Source of the DNA: Adiantum capillus-veneris
Taxonomy: Eukaryota; Streptophyta; Polypodiopsida; Polypodiales; Pteridaceae
DNA: 64,000 nucleotides
Direction of reading: 5' to 3'
Assembly: GCA_014529385.2 (NCBI GenBank)
Contig: CM043950.1
Span: 80,098,343-80,162,342 of the forward strand
Every line of letters begins with the position of its first letter. Within the stretch, counting starts at the first letter, position 1. Under the pieces are notes generated by a model. That model had not been told where the DNA came from, did not search any database, and worked only from the letters and a program-made list of their open reading frames with translations. Of the stretch, positions 37,250 to 49,987 are shown piece after piece. Made by a program: the position numbers and the translations under genes.

Positions 37250-37650
37250 ATTTGGTTTCTCTTTTCTTGCTTAAGAAGAGAGGTCCTTAAGTAGCCTATA
37301 AATGGTTGATGTTGTTAATTATAATAGAGTAAGTGGAACTGGGATCTAATATCGGTTTTGTTAAGCCCACTATGTGGGGGATGGTGCACACCTCGGGAGC
37401 TTTGGACTTAATAATGGAGTCTTTTTAGACTTGCCTACGGCTTTACCATTATTGAGCCATAAGAAGTCTGAAAGGAGCTAGCCCTTGGCAACTCTGCTAT
37501 GTTAGACCTACTCCTCTACTCTCTATAATTAACCACTTTGAGCCGTGGGTGTAGATACTTAAGAGCCGATTTTCAAAGGCTAAGAGGAGTGGCAACTAAG
37601 GTTTTGTATTGCCAAAGCATACACTAAGTATAAAAATAAATTTTGTTAGC

Positions 37651-40600
37651 ATGGCTGACAATAATCAAGAGAGTAGAATGAACATTGATAGCTTTGATTT
37701 TGCACATGAAGGTGCTAATGATGATGCTCCCATGTTTGTGAATTATCTCGTCACTAGGTTGCAACAAGCTATGGGAAACCCTGCTTTGTAAGCCGAAGTT
37801 ACTCAACAACTTCGTGCTTATGGAATTTCCCTTCCTCTCCCAGAGGAGAGAGAGCTTAGGAGGCCTCTTGAAGAGACCCCCAAAAGAAGACTCTCTCTCA
37901 TTCGAGAGGAGGAATCCAAAGAGAAAGAAAGCAATGACAGTCTAAGTTCTTCTGAAGATGTGGCTCCACAAAGACGGCGGTCTAGACGATCGCCTACTCC
38001 TCCCAAGAGGAAAAGAGCAACCCATAGTCCTTCTCCTCATCACTCTGAAAGGCAAGAGAGGAAACAAAGGAAGAAAAGGGCTAGGAAGAGGTCACCCTCT
38101 TCTCCTTCTTCTTCACCTTCCTCCTCTTCCAATGAAAGTTATGGCTATTCTCCTAGAGAATACAAGAGGGGAGGACATCGCAAATCATTTCCTGCGTGGC
38201 GAAGGTCACAAAAGCTAAAGAAGTTCAAGGAGGGAGGAAAGAGTATCTCTTTTCTCACCTATGATGGCACCTTTGGTGCTACCGACAAAGTGCTGGCCTT
38301 CATCCAGCAATTTGATGCGGCCTTTGGGGACGAGGGCTTCACAAAGTCCTCCAAGCTACGCCATGTAGCTATGCACTTCCAAAAATCAGCTCGTCAATGG
38401 TGGGCTAGCCTTCGTGGCAATGGAGAAGCCCCAAAGACATGGAAAACTCTACGAGTTTCCATCATGAAGCAATTTCTTCCAAGTGATACTAAAGATAAAG
38501 TTCTTACCGAATGGCGTGGCTTGAAGCTCCTCTCTCATGAGTCTATCAACAAGTATGTAGACAAGTTTTGGGATTTACATCTCAAAGCTACTGTCTTTCA
38601 AAAGATAGACTTTGCCGAGCAAAGATAGCAATTTTGTGCGGGATTACCTGAAGAGATGGCCGAATACATCAACTCTCAACGGCCCGGTACTATTACCGAA
38701 GTAATCCACCACACCATGGTTGCTTCACGCATCAATTTCCATCAAGGGGCTAGACGTAATGTCAAGCCCATGGAAAACAAAGATAAAAATGATGCAAAGG
38801 GGAAATCCAATGCTCAAAATAATTCCCAAGGCACTTCCAACAACAACAACAATCGGTCCAAGGAGAAGGGAGTTTATAAAGGTAAAAACAAACTCTCTCC
38901 TGAAGAGCTTTAAGCTTTTCGCAAGGACCATAAGTGTTTCAAGTGTGGGGAGCAAGGACATGGCTATCGTTCTTGCCCCAAGAAGAATACTCGCAATGAG
39001 ACTCCTAGGGCTTCCACCATCGAAGCTCCAAAAGAGGATGCTCATTGCAAAGGATCATCACTTTCCTATGCGTGGGGAAAGTTAAGAGAGCATGATGCCT
39101 TCATCTTGTTTGACCCAGGCTCTACTCTCAACTTCATATCAATAGAGTTGGCCACCAAGTTGGGCATTCAAGCTTTTGAGATCGGAGATATAGTAACAGC
39201 TGATGCAGCTTTCAAGGGACAACAAGCCTCCGTTACTCCCTTGATTGGGAAGTTGAGGCTTCATGTCCAAAGCTATGTCGACAAAGAAGACTTCTTCATC
39301 TCTCCTCTCCAACATCAGGATGTTATTCTAGGGGCACCATGGTTTGATCGCATGGCTGCCAACATGAAGTTCCCTGAAAGGAGAATTTACTTCACCTATA
39401 GGGGAAAGAACATGTATATAGATGCTAGTGAGCGTGGTCGCACTATTCCACTTGTAAATCCTCTTTCTTTTGATAAATCAATGAAGAGCTCAGTTTCTGC
39501 GTACATGATTTATGTCAAAGAGTCTCTAAAAGCTAATAATGTTTCATCAAATGAAAATGATAGGAATCAAGAAGAGTTAGACTTGTCTACTTTTCTAAAA
39601 GGATTCCAAGATGTGTTCATCGATGATATCCCTATGGACCTACCTCCAAAACGAGGGGATGATGACCATCGTATTGAGCTCCTTCCAGGAAGCTCACCGC
39701 CTAACAAACCTCCTTATCGAGTCTCACAAGCTCAACAAGAGGAGATTATGAGGCAAGTACAGGAATTGGTAGACAAAGGGATGGTGAGGCCTAGTTCCTC
39801 TCCCTTTTGTTCTCCAGTCTTTTTAGTGCAAAAGAAAGATGGTACATATCGTATGTGTGTGGACTATCGAGCACTAAACCATATCACTATCAAAAACAGA
39901 TTTCCCGTACCTCGGGTAGAAGATCTGTTTGATAAGCTACAAGGCTCTACCTACTTCAGTAGGATTGACCTTAAGAGTGGTTATCATCCAATAAGGATAG
40001 TGGATGAAGATATCCTAAAGACCGTGTTTCGCACAACATTTGGTCTTTATGAATATCTAGTCATGCCTTTTGGCTTGACTAATGCACCAACTACTTTCAA
40101 TCGTCTCATGGAGAAAATTTTTAGACCATATCGTAAATTCACTGGAGTGTTCTTTGATGATATCATCATCTACTCCAAGTCTTTGGAGGAACATAAGCAA
40201 CATCTCCAAGTGATTTTTCAAGCCATGAGGGAGAACAAACTTTTTCTCAACCAACAGAAAAGTGAATTCTTCCTTCAAGAGATTCAATATCTAGGTCATA
40301 TTATCTCTCACGATGGTATTCGTATGGATCCATCAAAGTTAGAGGTAATAAAATCATGGCCTAACCCAAGGAATCTACATGAGCTAAGAAGCTTAATTGG
40401 TATGTGTGCATACTATAGATGCTTCATAGCAAAATTCTCTCAAATAGCAGGACCACTACATGACTTAACAAAGAAGAACATTAAGTTTGTATGGACTGCT
40501 AAGGAGAAAAATGCTTTTGTAAAACTCAAAGAGAAGATTACTTCCCAACCAGTCCTTGTGCTTCCGGATCTCTCAAAGCCATTTGAGGTCCAATGTGATG

Positions 40601-42429
40601 CTTGTGGTGATTGCCTTGGAGCGGTTTTGCTTCAAGAAGGGCATGCCATAGCATATGAGATCCGAAGGCTCAATAGTGATGAACGAGTCTTGGGCATTTA
40701 TGAGAAAGAGCTTTTAGCTGTTCTACATGCCCTAGACACATGGAAGAACTATCTATTGGGGACTCCATTTATCCTACAAATCAACCACCAAAGTCTCAAG
40801 TATTTCATGACGCAAACCAAGCTTTCCGACAAACAAATGAGGTGGGCAAATTTTCTTTCGCAATTTAATTTCCATATTGCTCACATAGCTAGTAAGCACA
40901 ATCAAGTTGCCAATGCACTTTCACGACGACCAAAAGTTAATGCGGTGTTTATAGCTACTCACAATGATCTATCCTCTATGATAGATGAATATGCTACTGA
41001 CGCTGACTTTAGAGACATAATGTCAGCCCTTGCTTTGCGGAAGAAAGAGGAACCATTCACCTTGCAGGATGGTTATCTTCTCCACGGCAATAGGCTATGT
41101 GTTACCCATTCCCTTCGTGAGAAGGTTATGTATGAATCCCATGCTCCTCCATATGCAGGGCATAGAGGTATTCAACCTACTCTCCGAGGAGTAGAGACGT
41201 ATTTCTATTGGCCTACCATGAAAGTGGACATACAAGAGTATGTTTCAAAATGTGCAGTATGCCAAAAGACCAAGTATGATAGAGGGAAGCAACCTGGATT
41301 ACTCCAGCCATTGTCTATTCCAAATTCACCATGGGAGAGTATATCCATGGATTTCATCTTTGGATTACCCAAGTCTATCCATGGGAATACAGGAATATGG
41401 ACAATAGTCGACAGGTTTAGCAAGCAAGCACATTTTATTCCTGTCAAAAAGACTATTAAGGCGCATCAAATGGCAACTCTCTTCATATCTCAGATTTTCA
41501 AGCACCATGGATTACCCACATCCATCGTGTCAGATAGAGATCCGAGAATGACCAGTAATTTCTGGAAAGGTCTCTTTGAAAATCTAGGAACAAGATTGAA
41601 TTTCTCTTCGGCCTATCACCCACAAACGGATGGCCAAAGTGAGATAGCCAATCTTACGATACTCGATCTACTCAAGACTTATGTTACCGAAGTAGATCAA
41701 CGCTCACAATGGGAAAAGTATTTACCTCTAGTAGAGTATGCCTACAATAATACTGTACATACTTCTACGGGGAAAGCACCTTTCGAGATCATAGAGAGAA
41801 GACCTAAAAGTCCCTTGCTACTCAAAGTACATGGGAAGATCTTCGCCGCCGATGAGTATAGCCGTGACCTACAAGAATCTTTTCAAAAGATTAGAGAGGC
41901 TATAGCCATCTCTCAACAAAGGAAAAAAGCTGCTGCTGATAAGCACAGAAGAGCCTTAATGTTCAAAGACAATGATTGGGTCTTACTCAAGTTTCCTAAG
42001 GCTCGATTAAGGCAAACGACGGGCAAAAATCCTACGGGCCATCAAAAGTATTATGCTAAACTAGCAAAAAGATACTATGGTCCTTTCCAAATCTTGAAGC
42101 CTATCAATGAGACGGCTTATCAACTCAAGTTTCCCAACCATTGGCTTATACACAATGCCTTTCATGTAAGCCTACTTAAGCCCTACAAAGGAGAGCCACC
42201 AATTGAACCAATTATTGAAGACCCTCCCGAAATTGAAGACCAAGAAGAGGTGCTACAACCCGAAGCTGTCCTTCGGCATGAAGACAAGGTACTACGACAT
42301 GGTAAGATAATCCGACGGTATCTTATTAAGTTCAAAAATTATCCTTTTGAAGATGCTAAATGGATGCAAGGAGTACAACTTAAGGATAGTATGAACCTTG
42401 TCAATGCTTACAATGCTACATTAGAGTAA
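37651..42429 (+). pseudogene. Gypsy gag-pol polyprotein with three stops
   Basis: A single reading frame of 1593 codons from the ATG at 37651 holds all domains. An Arg/Ser-rich stretch (residues about 105-185) precedes a Gag capsid-like region (about 200-330). The zinc knuckle CFKCGEQGHGYRSC is at 429-442, and the protease has FDPGST near 485 in place of D-S-G. In the RT the catalytic pair is FFDD (836-837). RNase H has CDACG (983) and a changed INH at 1044-1046, where family members have an Asp. The integrase has an H-H-C-C finger and Asp1234, Asp1295 and Glu1331 in D-D-35-E spacing. A chromodomain-like C terminus (YLIKFKNYPFEDAKW) follows. Stops are at 37789, 38626 and 38911, each at a place where a Gln codon could have mutated by C to T. 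Everything after 38914 is open. Confidence 0.93.
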
Positions 42430-42776
42430 GCAAATTTACAACTCTCTTTTAAATGACTCATGTTTTTGTCTTATAAGACTAATCCTCTTTTTAATTGTGC
42501 ACAAATTTAACTAGTATGCATGCTTAGAATCATGTTTGTGATGACGACGTCTCTCAAACACCAAGTAGAATTTGTCACTCTACTTTGGGAGAATGAAATG
42601 GACTAAAGAGCAGACATGCTTGCGGCAGCTATGTCTCCCAATCACCAAGTGGATTAGTCATCCATCTTGGAAAGATGTCGTAGGGTAAAAAAGGGATCCT
42701 CTACCCGCTAAGTACGATTGACTAATGACTAAACCTTTATCTCTTCTACCTCATAGTCAAGGACGACTATGATTTC
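42430..42776. other. Gypsy 3' untranslated region
   Basis: Lies between the polyprotein stop and the polypurine tract. ACCAAGT(A/G)GA phrases recur (about 42561 and 42647). No coding content. Confidence 0.6.
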
Positions 42777-42787
42777 AAGAGAGAGGT
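42777..42787 (+). other. Polypurine tract of the gypsy element
   Basis: AAGAGAGAGGT ends just before the TG that opens the 3' LTR. Confidence 0.8.
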
Positions 42788-42789
42788 AA

Positions 42790-44417
42790 TGTCATAAAAT
42801 CTAATATCTAACCAACCCAAATGATTTTCTCATATTAAATTGATCACTTAATGTGGGAGAATAAACGGGAACAAGTGTTAAGATATAGATATGTGCTTAC
42901 AGATCTATCTCAACACAGGGCCAATAGTAAAGGGGCCCAAATGGGAGATGGTCTATCAAGAGCAAGGATAACCAATGGAGCATAAGACCTTAGGGTTAGC
43001 TTCATTGAAGACCTCCAATAATGAGTGTAAAAGTCCTTTGACCTTAGGTAAGCTAGGGTTGAGCTTGAGGTGGGAACCCGGCCCAAGCTCGAGATGCTTG
43101 ACCTGCTTGAGGTGCTTGTCGTTCTTGAGGTGTTTGTCCTGCTTGAGGTGCTTGATTAAGGTGCTTGAGGTGCTTGACTTACTCCATGCTTGAGGTGCTT
43201 GACTTGCCGCTTGATTAAGGTGCTTGAGGTGCCTTGACATGCTTGCCTGAGATGCTTGTGGGAATACCCCCTAGTCCAAGTGCTTTGTCATGCTTGATGA
43301 CTAAGGTGTTTGAGCTCCTAAATTCAAAAGCATCCCTACAAGAGGGGGGGCGAGCCCTTTTCCTAGGGATTAGAGAGAGAACACACACTCACACTCACAA
43401 GGGAAGCCCCAACTTGAAGAGGCAGCAAGGACACATGCTAGGTCCCTACCCATGTTACCTTCATGTGTTGCTTGAAGCCTATTGGCTAGGCTTCAAAGGG
43501 GTCCAATGATAAATTAATTGAATTATCTAATTGTTTTTGCATTTATCAAGTCCTCTCTCTCAAAGGGGAAAGGGGGACACTTGTCCCAAGGCTATCCCTG
43601 TTGCTTGTAATGGCTTCTGCTTGTGATTGGCTAGGCCTGGAGGGGTCCAATGAGATTCAAGCATGAGCTACAAGGGGGGGTCGACCCAAGCAAGCTAGGG
43701 GGGTGCTTAGGGGGTATACTCACCCACACACACTCACAAGCACTCTCATTGTGTGATATGCAAAGTGGAAGAGCTCCCTCTCCAAGCAAGAAAAGGTTGA
43801 GAGCCTACACCAACACTCTTGGCTATGGAGTGCAAATCCAACCAAGAGCCATGCTTCAATGCTTAAGCTTGCCATCTCCTTCTTCTTCATTACTATGCTA
43901 TTATGTATGCTAGCAACAAGAGTATGATAAGTGAGGAGCTAATTCTTTCTCCTACGAAATGTTTCTTCTTCCTCTTCCCTACCCTCATTCCCTGCTAGCT
44001 CTCTCCACCTTCGAAGGTGTTTGAGGTCTTGGGACTGAGGCTTGGTATAGTTAAAGCTTTCTTCAAGTTTAGGTTATGTTATGAGGGTGATGCATGAAGC
44101 TTTCCATCTTCATTGCTTCACCTAGGTCACAAGGAACACAAAGAATGTATTGTAACAAGTCTCTCTTTATGGGAGAAATCATAATACAAATGCCTATTGG
44201 AGGGGGGACCTGCTCCACATAAATCCGGTCCTCAACTATTGTCATGTTATCTAAATTCTCTCTCTTGCAGAAGTATTGTCTATGCCAAGTTAACTAATTG
44301 CTATAATTATGTTGCTATCTTCAATTATGTCTACCCGCTATGCTCACAAAATCATTTCTTGAAAGTACTCTCATTAAATTCCGCTACTCTCAAATTGAAT
44401 AGGCAAATTCCATTACA
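42790..44417 (+). repeat. 3' LTR of the gypsy element
   Basis: 1628 bp, the same length as the 5' LTR, with the same TG...CA ends. It is followed at once by the target duplication TACAG. Confidence 0.96.
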
Positions 44418-44556
44418 TACAGTGTTAGAGAGACAGTGGTTTTTTGAGCTGTTTTTTGGTCTGTTTTTTAGTACACCAGAGCCATTTTACAAAGAAGACT
44501 CTGTCGAAATTTCTGCAGAATCTGAAGCTTTCTTGGTTCATTTGACAGTTTGATAT

Positions 44557-44566
44557 TGGTTCAGAG
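44557..44566 (+). other. Primer-binding-site-like sequence of the copia element
   Basis: TGGTTCAGAG equals the tRNA-iMet primer site with one A missing, 66 bases before the polyprotein ATG. The adjacent LTR end was not verified. Confidence 0.45.
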
Positions 44567-44631
44567 GTCAGTTTACAGGGAAAACTCAACCAAATTTTTC
44601 CCAGGAAAGTAAACTATTGTGAAGCATAGCT

Positions 44632-47600
44632 ATGGCTCGATCACAGGACACTTCTCTTTACAATATTAAGAAGCTGGATGGAACCAATTTCCCATTGTGA
44701 AAGAAGTAGATTTGGCACGTGTTGGTACAAAAGAAGCAGATAAAACCTATAAAGCTCAAGGGGATAAAACCAGAAGATATGGACGAAGATGAATGGAGCG
44801 AAATGGATGAATTGGCACTTTCTACCATTATGCTGACTTTGGCAGAAAGCGTTTACTTCAATGTAGCAGACGAGATGTCGGCTTATGAAGCATGGACAAA
44901 GCTGAGTGATCTTTATGAGAAGCATAGTGTAGCTTCACAGGTATACTGGCTTAAGAAGCTTGTTGACTTGAAGATGAAAGAAGGGACACCTATGTTCAAT
45001 CATCTGAATGAATTCAAGACCATCTATAGTCAATTGTCAGCTCAAGGTGTCAAGTTTGATGAACCTGTTAGAGCTATGTTCCTGTTGATCACATTACCAA
45101 AAAATTGGGACACTTTTCGCACAACTTTGAGTAATTACGCACCTCCAGATGGTTTGACCATAGCAGGTGTAGAAGGCAGTCTGCTTACTGAAGAAACCAA
45201 CAGAAAGACAATGGACAAATGCAAAGGAACAACCTTAGTTGTCAGGGGAAGGACCAAAGAAAAGTACAAAGGTGGAAAGAGGAATCAGTCTCATAGCAAG
45301 TCCGGTAGTGCTAAAGGCAAAAGTGACATAGAATGCTACCATTGTGGCAAGAAGGGTCACATGAAAAGAGAGTGCAAAGAATGGAAAGCAGAAAAAGGAA
45401 AAGAGAAAGCTGAAGACCATGGTGAGAAGAACAAGTCCTCAGTGAAGATTCAAGAAATAAATGTGACAAACACTGTTGCAGAGGATGACAGCCTAGTGTT
45501 AGGAGACATCTACTTCTTGAAGAATACAATGGACTCAGCTCTTCTTACAACATCTGATGGACATGCACTGAGTGACTGGATTATAGACTCAGGGGCATCA
45601 CTTCATGTGTCTCCAAACAAGGAGTGGTTTACCTCTTATGTGACCACTAAAGATCATGTTCGGCTAGGCAATGGGCAGACATGTGAGAGCTTAGGTGTTA
45701 AAGATGTTCAATTGAAGTTTCAGAATGGCTCTTCTTTCACGCTGAAGAATGTGAGACATGTTCCCGCAATTACAAAGAGATTGATCAACACAGGTTTACT
45801 TGATGATGCTGGCTACGTCACCACTTTTGGACAGAACATGTGGAAGCTATCCAAGGGTTCTATGACAGTAGCACATGGAGTAAAGTCTGGAGAACTTTAC
45901 ATGATTTATGTATCAAATGTCTCTAAAAATGTAATCAATGTAACCGAGCAACCGAACGCTTCTTTGTGGCATAGCCGGTTAGGACATATGTCCAAGAAGG
46001 GAATGGAAATCTTGTCTCGTTCTGGTTATTTGCCTGGCTTTTCATTTAATGATTTTGAATTCTGTGAACATTTTCTGTATGGTAAGCAAACACAGCAGCC
46101 ACATAAGCATAAAAGCAGTAGAAGAGATACAAAGTTGGCACTTGTTCATAGTGATTTGTGTCGACCTATGCCTAGCCTATCTCTAGGAGGAGCTTCTTAC
46201 TTTATGACATTTATAGATGATTACACGAGGAAAGTATGGGTTTACTTTCTCAAGCACAAGGATGAAGTGTTTAGTGTTTTCAAAACGTTTGTGACACTTG
46301 TGGAGAATCAAAGTGGCAAGAAGCTTAAATGCTTACGCACTGACAATGGTGGAAAGTATGTTTCAAAGTCCTTTTAGGACTTTTGTGAGTCAAAAGGTAT
46401 AAAACGTGAACTTAATGCTCCTTACAATCCTCCTCAAAATGGTGTTGCTGAGAGGATGAAGAGGACCATACAAGAGAAGGTCAGAAGTATGTTGTCTAAT
46501 GCACATCTGCCAAATGGGTTTTGGGCTGAAGCTGTATCAACAGCTGTTCATCTTATAAATAGATCTCCTAGCAAGGTTTTGCAGAAGGATTCAGTGGGGC
46601 AGAGATGGTATGGTCAGGCAAGGTGCCCTCATACAAGCATCTCAGAGTCTTTGGCTGTGAGGCATATACTCACGTTCCAAAGGAATTTAGGAACAAACTT
46701 GAGCCAAAGGGTAGAAAGTGCATCTTTCTAGGTTATGGTAATTCTGGTGAGATGGGGTACAGACTTTGGGATCCCGAATCCAGAAAGGTTATCCGCAGCA
46801 ATGATGTTCACTTTAATGAAGCCAAATATCATTCTAAACCAGAGAGGGTTGAGGAGATTAGAAGAGTTGTCTTCCAAGAAGATGGACCTGCACGTGCAAG
46901 ACAAAATGTGAGGGCTCAAGAGGAGCAAGGACAGGATAGAGTGGAACCACAGGTTGTGGCTGAGCCTGAGCCACCTATTTTGCGTAAATCAAGACGTATC
47001 ACGCAACCTCTTGATTGGTTTGTTCCATCTATGAACTATGTCATGTTGACTGATTTCAATGAGCCTTCATGTTACAAGAAAGCAGTGCAAATGAAGGACT
47101 CTGGGAATTGGCAATTGGCCACGCATTCAGAGATGACAGCTCTGCATAAAAACCAGACATGGAAGCTAGTTAAATTACCACAGGACAAAAAGGCTCTACC
47201 TTGTAAATGGGTTTACAGGTATAAGATCACCGCTCATGATAGTCAACCAAAGTACAAATCAAGGCTTGTTGCCAAGGGCTTTAAGCAAGAACAAGGCATT
47301 GAATTTGATGAAGTCTTCTCTCCGGTGGTCAAGATGACTACATTGAGATGCTTTCTTGCATTGGTTGCCATATTAGATTTGGTGTTGCACCAAATGGATG
47401 TCAAGACAGCGTTCTTGCATGGTGATTTAGATGTGGAAATTTACATGCAGCCGCCAGAAGGGTTTGTTGAGAAATGCAAGGAAGATTTGGTATGCGAGTT
47501 GTCAAAGAGTCTTTATGGCTTTAAAAAATCACCGAGGGCATGGTACCATAAGTTCCACAAGTTTATGCTTTCTCAAGGCTACAAACGTAGTGAGTTCGAT

Positions 47601-48540
47601 CACTGTCTATATACAAAGAAGGCTAAGGATGGCAGTTGGCTGATCCTTATTTTGTATGTGGATGACATGTTGATTTCTGGCAAGCACTTGGAAGAAATTT
47701 CAGCTTTGAAGTCAAAGATGGGAAAATCGTTTGACATGAAAGACATGGGTGAGGCAATTCATATACTTGGTATGCACATTGAGAGAGACTGATCAAAGAA
47801 TTTGATTTGGTTATCTCAAACAGAGTATATTGACAAGGTTTTGCAACATTTAAATATGGAGAAGGGAAAGGCATTGAGTGTTCCATTGCCACCATATGTG
47901 AAACTTAGCAAACAAGATTTTCCTGTGTCTGAGGAAGAACATGCTGAAATGGATAAGATTCCATATGCGTCTCCAGTGGGTAGTTTGATGTATGTAATGA
48001 TTGCTACTCGCCCAGACATTGCATTTGCAGTGGGAGCAGTAAGTCAATACATGTCAAACCCAGGCAAGAAACATTGGGAGGCAGTGAAAGCAATATTCAG
48101 ATACTTGAAATCTACAAAGAGTATGCGTATATACTATGGGAGTCAGGAGCTAAGTGTAAAGGGTTTTACAGACTCAAATTATGCAGGTGACTTAGACAAC
48201 CAAAGGTCTATATTAGGGTATGTATTTACATTGGCTGGTGGAGCAGTATCATGGCGTTCTAGATTACAAGATTGTGTTACTCAGTCTACTACAAAGGCTG
48301 AATATGTTGCAGCATCAGAGGCATGCAAAGAATCAATTTTTCTTAATCGACTAGTAACAAATTTGGGAATCAAAGAAGAGATGCATGTGTTATATTGTGA
48401 TAGTCAGAGTGCTATACAATTGGCTCGCAATCCAGTTTATCACTCAAAGACAAAGCATGTGGATGTGAAGTATCATTTCATCATGGAAATGCTCGAGGAT
48501 AAGCAAATTCAGCTTGTCAGTTGTTGGGGAATAAAGCCCA
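44632..48540 (+). pseudogene. Ty1/copia gag-pol polyprotein, broken
   Basis: The ATG at 44632 opens MARSQDTSLYNIKKLDGTNF, a typical copia Gag start, with two early stops (near 44698 and 44707). Domains in order: Gag (to about 45230), zinc knuckle CYHCGKKGHMKREC (about 45334-45375), protease IIDSGASLH (about 45581), pre-integrase LWHSRLGHM, and integrase HSDLC...FIDDYT...LRTDNGG. A TAG at 46375 interrupts, then the QNGVAERM motif follows. Around 46600 the frame shifts by one base and continues GCEAYTHVPKE. RT motifs include SRLVAKGFKQEQG, MDVKTAFLHGDL and the catalytic YVDDM (47655-47669). A TGA at 47790 is followed by RNase H (GFTDSNYAGD, TTKAEY, CDSQSAI). Similarity to copia ends near 48530, before the usual C-terminal motif. 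The element cannot make a full polyprotein. Confidence 0.9.
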
Positions 48541-48820
48541 ATGTGGTCGCCCATGTAAGTGGGCGGGCCGCCAGGTATGTACACATATTCTTTTGTAAAC
48601 ACCTAATAAGAACTCACTATGCTCTACACATTACAACAGAGCGAGTTCACCATATCATCATGCTCTTCTTCTCGCACTCTCTCTCACGTCGCACTTCTAC
48701 TCGTACTCCTTCACTCTTGGTACATGATCTTTTGTTATATGATATACTCATTCATTGATTCTCGTATAATTATTCTTTTAGAGATATAGTTTACATCGTT
48801 TTATTGATAATCTCTCGTTG
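48541..48820. other. Sequence following the abrupt end of copia RNase H
   Basis: It begins GGGGAATAAAGCCCAATGTGG, continues with a GC-rich hairpin-like GTGGGCGGGCCGCCAGG and then CT-rich DNA (about 48660-48720). It does not encode the expected copia C terminus. It may be the start of another inserted LTR, but no second copy was found. Confidence 0.4.
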
Positions 48821-48829
48821 TTACCATAG

Positions 48830-49570
48830 TGATTTTGATGGTACCATGATGATGTTTTGTTAGTACTTTGGTCATGGTGATTTTCATTGATACCATGATG
48901 ATATTTCGTTGATACCATGGTTATTCTCGATGATGTCATGATCTGATATTTCATTGATTCCATGGTTATTCTCGATGATACCATGATATTGTTTTGTTGA
49001 TACCATGGTTATTCTCAGTGATACCATGATGTTGTTTCGTTGATACCATGGTTATTCTCGGTGATACCATGATGTTGTTTCGTTGATACACTGATTATTC
49101 TTGGTGATATCATTATGTTGTTTCGTTGATACCATGATTATTCTCAGTGATACCATGATGTTGTTTCATTGGTACAATGATTATTCTCAATGATATCATG
49201 ATGTTGTTTCGTTGATACCATGGTTATTCTCGCTGATACCATGACTTTGTTTCCTTGATACAATGATTATTGTATGATGCTTTTTGTTGATACCATGGTT
49301 ATTCTCAGTGATACCATGATGTTGCTTTGTTGATACCATGGTTATTCTCGGTGATATCATGATGTTGTTTTGTTGGTACAATGATTATTCTCAGTGATAT
49401 CATGATGTTGTTTCGTTGATACCATGGTTATTCTCGGTGATACCATGACCTTGTTTCGTTGATACAATGATTATTCTATGATGATTTTCGTTGATACCAT
49501 GATGACTTATTCATTTTTATTGATAAAATGATGATATTTTGTTAATACTTTGATGATACTCATTCATATC
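48830..49570. repeat. 43-bp tandem satellite, about 16 units
   Basis: The unit reads TTATTCTCGGTGATACCATG then ATGTTGTTTCGTTGATACCATGG, 43 bp. Central units (about 48966-49490) are regular; edge units are more diverged. CCATGATG and CCATGG cores occur in every unit. Minus-strand frames full of His/Asn/Gly in this region are artefacts of the repeat. Confidence 0.93.
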
Positions 49571-49987
49571 ACTATGTTGATAAATGTCGTTTATGTAGTA
49601 TATACACCTGTCATTTGCATCACGTAATCCTGCATCTTGTACTTTTAAGTTCATACTTATATGTTGTCGTGCGTATATATGTCGTCAAAAGAGTGGCATC
49701 ACGAACCATCTCTTATGGCATTGTGAACGTAATTATTTCACTAACAATGCTAATAATTTTCATGACTATGTTTTTTCAGTCTATGATCTATGTAGGATTG
49801 ATCAAAGAATTGATTTCATGAAGACAAACTTGGTGACAATAAAAGAATTATGAAGACATGTTTGGTGATGCCATATTGATGACAAGCTACACAACAGATT
49901 CACGGAGACACTTCTGATTACGAGCTAATCGATAGCCTTTACACCTCTTTATTGAACCTTTGTATTAATTATTGTATTTGATAGGAT
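49571..49987. other. Non-coding DNA after the satellite
   Basis: Contains an imperfect direct repeat around GAAGACA(A/T)..TTGGTGA(C/T) (about 49821 and 49854). No gene seen. Confidence 0.4.

Larger units (their letters stand above)
35609..44417 (+). mobile_element. Ty3/gypsy chromovirus-type LTR retrotransposon, structurally complete
   Basis: Two LTRs of identical length (1628 bp), a tRNA-iMet primer site, one long gag-pol frame, a polypurine tract, and a perfect 5-bp target duplication TACAG (35604-35608 and 44418-44422) define an 8809-bp element. It sits in the leader of a copia element. By eye the LTRs differ at about 40 positions (near 2.4%), so it is the youngest dated insertion in the window. 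Three stops in gag and a changed RNase H residue make this copy inactive. Confidence 0.96.

Noticed and set aside
40057-41447. Minus-strand frames opposite the gypsy RT and integrase
   Set aside because: Antisense shadows of a well-supported plus-strand polyprotein.
48778-49381. Minus-strand His/Asn-rich frames
   Set aside because: Artefacts of the 43-bp satellite, whose period is not a multiple of three, so the frame changes each unit.
48830-49570. Regular repeats considered as a CRISPR-like array
   Set aside because: Repeats are contiguous with no unique spacers, and the setting is a plant retrotransposon cluster.
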